A stretch of DNA of 64,000 bases from Zhengella sedimenti (GTDB lineage Bacteria; Pseudomonadota; Alphaproteobacteria; Rhizobiales; Rhizobiaceae), in assembly GCF_046506625.1 (NCBI RefSeq), contig NZ_JBKFFP010000010.1:1-64000 (forward strand), read 5' to 3'. A program made the position numbers and the translations under genes. This document shows, one piece after another, positions 61,380 through 64,000 of the stretch. Within the stretch, counting starts at the first letter, position 1. Each line of letters begins with the position of its first letter. The notes beneath the pieces were generated by a model. That model saw only the letters and a program-made list of their open reading frames with translations. It had not been told where the DNA came from and made no database searches.

Positions 61380-62108
61380 CTATTTGGTAGTTTGTTCCGG
61401 CGCCGCGTGGAGAGTCTGCCATGTGGCCAGGGCTCGGGACAAGTGTCGGTCCATCATTCCCACTGCCAAATCGGTTCGACGAGCCTCAATGGCTTCAAGT
61501 ATCTCACAATGATCGTCGTAAGCTTGCGTGCCCCGTGAGTAATCTGAAAAGTATATTATGCGACGCTGTTTTGAGAATTCATAAAATAATTTCACCGTGC
61601 GAAGCAGTACTCTATTCTGTGTTGAAGCGACGATTCCAAGATGGAACGCTTCATCCTCAGCCTCAATTGTCTTTTTGCTATCAATTGCAAGCTTCGTTTT
61701 GTAGAGGATTTCCCTCAGCCGATCTACGTCCTGATCCCGCCTTCTATCGCAGGAAATCCGTACGCCCTGCAGCTCCAGAATACTTCGCACTTCAAACACG
61801 TCCTTAGTCTCTTCAGGCTGAAACGGCAGGCCAGAAGACGCACGAAGAACGAGGGCCTCGATGCTACTTTCCTCAGAATTTCTAAGATAGATCCCAGAGT
61901 TAGGCCTTCGCTCAATCACACGCATCGACTCGAGAGCGGCCAAAGCCTCGCGAACCGCCCCGCGACTGACATTGAACCTGTCGGCAAAGTCACGTTCCGA
62001 CGGCAATCGTTCGTTCGGCTCATAGCGACGCTCATCAATGAATGAGAGTATTTTCCCTACAACGTTCGGGACACCGGCAATCCTATCGCTTTCCGTCTTC
62101 TCAAGCAT
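61380..62108 (-). CDS. GntR-family (FadR subfamily) transcriptional regulator
   Basis: A 242-residue protein starting MLEKTESDRIAGVPNVV. It has the GntR winged helix (RLPSERDFADRFNVSRGAVREALAALESM) at about 35-65 and an FadR-type (FCD) ligand domain with FEVRSILELQGVRIS, EDEAFHLGIVAST and YDDHCEILEAIEARRTDLAV, whose His and Asp residues usually bind a metal near an organic-acid ligand. It may have controlled the neighbouring catabolic genes. The longer frame to 62207 is not protein-like before the Met at 62108. Confidence 0.9.
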   Translation of the reverse strand: MLEKTESDRIAGVPNVVGKILSFIDERRYEPNERLPSERDFADRFNVSRGAVREALAALESMRVIERRPNSGIYLRNSEESSIEALVLRASSGLPFQPEETKDVFEVRSILELQGVRISCDRRRDQDVDRLREILYKTKLAIDSKKTIEAEDEAFHLGIVASTQNRVLLRTVKLFYEFSKQRRIIYFSDYSRGTQAYDDHCEILEAIEARRTDLAVGMMDRHLSRALATWQTLHAAPEQTTK

Positions 62109-62557
62109 TTTTCGGTCTTTTTTCCAGCCGTCAGTCCATCCCAACCAGGTCCATCCCGATACGGAAGGGTCATAAATCATACGCGTTGCTTGGCAACTCG
62201 AACCCAAAGTACCAGTGAAACCCTAGCCGGTCTACCAAATTGGTTAATCCGGCTCCGCGCTGAAGCTGCCATATGCCCGATGGTTAAGCCACCCGTTCAT
62301 TAAACTCCCCACGGCATGCCTTGCGCGTAGAGATGGCCAAGCGCGGCGCCCGGCCAACACCAAGCCGATGGCCTAGCCGTAAACGCCGTCCGCCGTTCAG
62401 GGCCTTCCTCTATCGCCACCGCACCCTCGAGACGCAGGTCGAAACTACCTTGCTCTCGTCAAACTCATTTCAGCTAAAATCTAGATGCAATTCATGGGTC
62501 GGTGACCTATAAATGCCCCCGGAACGCTCGGAGAGGCGTTCAGGTAGGAGCCCGACC
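62109..62557. other. 449-base non-coding stretch containing repeat copy A
   Basis: It contains the promoter region of the GntR gene and the 63-bp repeat at 62443-62505. The ribosome binding site of the EthD gene (GTAGGAG) lies at 62544-62550. No other feature is recognised; frames are short and Arg-rich. Confidence 0.5.
62443..62505. repeat. 63-bp direct repeat, copy A
   Basis: Identical at 49 of 63 positions to copy B at 62990-63052, in the same orientation, with no gaps. The shared core is TTGCTCTCGTCAA followed by TTCAGC and AAAATCT. The pair flanks the EthD-like gene. It may be the scar of an insertion element or the edges of a duplicated gene end. Confidence 0.75.
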
Positions 62558-62872
62558 ATGATCAAGATGAGCGTCTACTATCCGGCCCATGGCGGCTCGA
62601 AGTTCGACCACGATTACTACTGTGCCAGCCACCTGCCACTGATCAGAGAACGAATGGGCGATGCCTGCCTGCGCTACGAGATCGAGAAGGGCCTAACGGG
62701 CCGCGAACCTGGAAGCGCGCCGGAGTTCGTCGCAGCGTGCCACATCTACTCACCGAGCCTGGGGACATTCCGGGAGGCGTTCGGCCCACACCGCGCGGAG
62801 ATCGTCGCGGACGTCGCCAACTATACGGACATCGCACCCATCGTGCAGATCAGCGAAATCGTTGGAGCGTAA
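62558..62872 (+). CDS. EthD-family protein
   Basis: A 104-residue protein starting MIKMSVYYPAHGGSKFDHDY, with ASHLPLIRERMG, the usual pattern of EthD dimeric alpha/beta barrel proteins. These small proteins take part in degradation of ethers and aromatic compounds, often with unknown chemistry. ATG 62558 has GTAGGAG 7 bases before it. It is isolated between two 63-bp direct repeats. Confidence 0.85.
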   Translation: MIKMSVYYPAHGGSKFDHDYYCASHLPLIRERMGDACLRYEIEKGLTGREPGSAPEFVAACHIYSPSLGTFREAFGPHRAEIVADVANYTDIAPIVQISEIVGA

Positions 62873-62989
62873 GGGCTTCGGTGCGTCAGGCTTGGCCGTT
62901 GTCCGGGATCGGCGTCGTGCTCGCCATGACCAGCTAACCGGTGCCGAACAGGTCCACGATCAGGAACGTGTCATTGCCATTCATGCGAC

Positions 62990-63052
62990 AACTACTTTGC
63001 TCTCGTCAAGCGCGCTTCAGCCAAAATCTGGATGCGCTCTATGAACCGGTGA
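62990..63052. repeat. 63-bp direct repeat, copy B
   Basis: The second copy of the repeat at 62443-62505, 78 percent identical by eye, same orientation, 117 bases after the EthD stop. Confidence 0.75.
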
Positions 63053-63141
63053 AGTAGACCGGCGCTGGCGAACGGTTCCAGAAAGCACCCGAAGCCTGCA
63101 TCATTAACTCCATCTATCTTCGAAGTAGGGGTCAAAGTTCG

Positions 63142-63255
63142 GTCGTGCGGATACCCGCCGGGACCAGCGCCGCGTCGATCATTGCCATGACCATGTTCTG
63201 CGGGGCCTTGCCGATGTCGATGACATGTCGGCGGTGTCTATAGTGAGGGTGAACA
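63142..63255 (-). pseudogene. Frameshifted gene remnant
   Basis: An ATG at 63255 opens MFTLTIDTADMS, and a neighbouring frame continues with HVIDIGKAPQNMVMAMIDAA and LVPAGIRTTEL. The two halves look like a single small protein broken by one frameshift. I cannot assign the family. Confidence 0.4.
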
Positions 63256-63406
63256 TGCGTCTCTCTCCTCACCTGCGAAGAGTAGAGCGAAGGTGCAGCC
63301 CGCTCACCGACTTGAGGCCAGCCTGCCGCAAAGTTCATCGGCAAAACCCGCTTCCAAGCACATTCCGCACGCAAAAGCCGTTTCACGCTTTTGCTTGGAA
63401 ATGGGG

Positions 63407-63838
63407 TTAGCCCTTGTCCGCGGCCAGGCCTACCTGTTCGACAGCGTGCGCCGCGCAGATTTCGTCGTTGTCCGATGTATCGCCGGAGATTCCGACAGCA
63501 CCGAGGGTTTCGCCCGCTTCCCCGCGTATCAGGACACCACCGGGAACCGGCACGATCTTCCCGCCGGAAACGCCGGACAGGGCTTGGACAAAATGAACAC
63601 GCTCGGCGGCGGCCGCGTTCAGCCAGCGGGAGCCCGAGCCGACCGCCAGCGCGCCATAGGCTTTGCCAAAGGCGATCTCGAAGCGGAGCATGGAAGAACC
63701 ATCCTGCTTCTGGAATGCGATGAGGTGGCCGCCTGCATCGAGCACCGCGACCGAGAGCGGCTTCAGGTTGAGCTCCCGCCCCCGATCCAGCGCGGATTCG
63801 ATGATGCGATTGGCGACATTCAACGTGATGGTATTCAT
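63407..63838 (-). CDS. glcG: GlcG/HbpS-family protein
   Basis: A 143-residue protein starting MNTITLNVANRIIESALDRG, with LKPLSVAVLDAGGHLIAFQK, RFEIAFGKAYGALAVG and GGVLIRGEAGETLGAVGISGDTSDNDE, which define the GlcG/HbpS heme-binding-like family. GlcG accompanies glycolate-use genes. The ATG at 63838 is 4 bases after the malate synthase stop, so both belong to one transcript. The longer frame to 63877 lies in glcB. Confidence 0.88.
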   Translation of the reverse strand: MNTITLNVANRIIESALDRGRELNLKPLSVAVLDAGGHLIAFQKQDGSSMLRFEIAFGKAYGALAVGSGSRWLNAAAAERVHFVQALSGVSGGKIVPVPGGVLIRGEAGETLGAVGISGDTSDNDEICAAHAVEQVGLAADKG

Positions 63839-63842
63839 TGTT

Positions 63843-64000
63843 TTATCCCGTTCCGAGAACGTTCTCGCCTGCCCCACTGGCCTTCAGCTCCAACCGGCGG
63901 GCGTGCAGAACCGGCTCGGTATAGCCGTTCGGCTGGGCGCGGCCCTGCAGCACCAGATCACACGCGGCCTGGAAGGCGATCGAATTCTCGAAATCCGGGG
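63843..64000 (-). CDS. glcB: Malate synthase G, C-terminal end (partial)
   Basis: The last 52 codons run off the right edge of the window. The translation includes QAACDLVLQGRAQPNGYTEP and ends VLGTG, the characteristic C-terminus of GlcB. The enzyme joins glyoxylate and acetyl-CoA into malate. It is co-directional with glcG, four bases upstream of it. The start lies outside the window. Confidence 0.9.
   Translation of the reverse strand, partial: PDFENSIAFQAACDLVLQGRAQPNGYTEPVLHARRLELKASGAGENVLGTG

Larger units (their letters stand above)
62873..63406. other. 534-base stretch with repeat copy B and a gene remnant
   Basis: It contains the second 63-bp repeat and a minus-strand remnant at about 63142-63255. 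No intact gene is visible. Confidence 0.5.

Noticed and set aside
1..64000. CRISPR arrays, tRNA or rRNA genes
   Set aside because: No regular repeat-spacer pattern, cloverleaf with TTCRA arm, or rRNA-like stretch was seen anywhere by eye; the short direct repeats found have too few copies and too short a spacing.

Overview
The window looks like part of a self-transmissible repABC plasmid, or a chromosome-integrated relative, from an alphaproteobacterium of the order Hyphomicrobiales (Rhizobiales). The evidence is a complete repA-repB-repC replicon with a candidate antisense RNA, Ti-plasmid-style conjugation genes (traG-traD-traC diverging from traA-traF-traB-traH across an oriT), a complete trbBCDEJKLFGHI mating-pore operon, and a LuxI/LuxR pair beside it. 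GC content is high and genes are tightly packed, often with 1-4 base overlaps. Genus and species cannot be told from the sequence alone.

Layout. 0.3-6.5 kb: small plasmid genes (DUF736 and an orphan), a two-gene module encoding a Fic AMP-transferase fused to a BID-like delivery domain, an exonuclease-BRCT protein, and a convergent pair made of an HTH-SF2 helicase and a small zinc-ribbon protein. 6.9-15.6 kb: the DNA transfer genes around oriT, ending with traH and a nuclease. 15.6-28.6 kb: an accessory island between the tra and trb blocks. It holds (i) a four-gene, 4-base-overlapping DISARM-like operon (DUF499 ATPase, small protein, DUF1156 methyltransferase, PLD-SNF2 helicase) behind a ribbon-helix-helix regulator with a perfect palindromic operator, and (ii) a separate four-gene operon coding for a STAS-like protein with a winged-helix-like tail, a 115-residue unknown, a cysteine-rich DUF4417-like protein and a GHKL ATPase. 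I cannot match (ii) to any described system and it is my best candidate for a new one. 28.9-39.5 kb: the trb operon. 39.5-42.6 kb: traI, traR and a second Fic protein. 43.0-47.4 kb: repABC. 47.4-50.8 kb: a resolvase, an Xre-RES toxin-antitoxin pair and a luciferase-like monooxygenase. 50.9-58.1 kb: a tyrosine recombinase and a TniA-TniB-TniQ transposition set (TniQ frameshifted), followed by DUF1403 and ScpB. 58.1-64 kb: a decayed region with two copies of a ~190-bp MITE-like element, an aldehyde dehydrogenase pseudogene, a pair of 63-bp direct repeats, catabolic and regulatory genes, and glcG with the end of glcB.

How the parts fit. TraI would make an acyl-homoserine lactone sensed by TraR. 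I find a 16-bp lux-box-like sequence between traI and traR (40246-40261), a related one between traC and traA (9406-9421) and another upstream of repA (43311-43326). This suggests one quorum circuit controlling mating-pore expression, DNA processing and copy number, as is known for Ti plasmids. BID-like domains occur in both the relaxase TraA and the Fic toxin, so the same type IV secretion system could export both the plasmid strand and a toxin. Defence-like and toxin-antitoxin modules sit at the joints between the plasmid backbone blocks.
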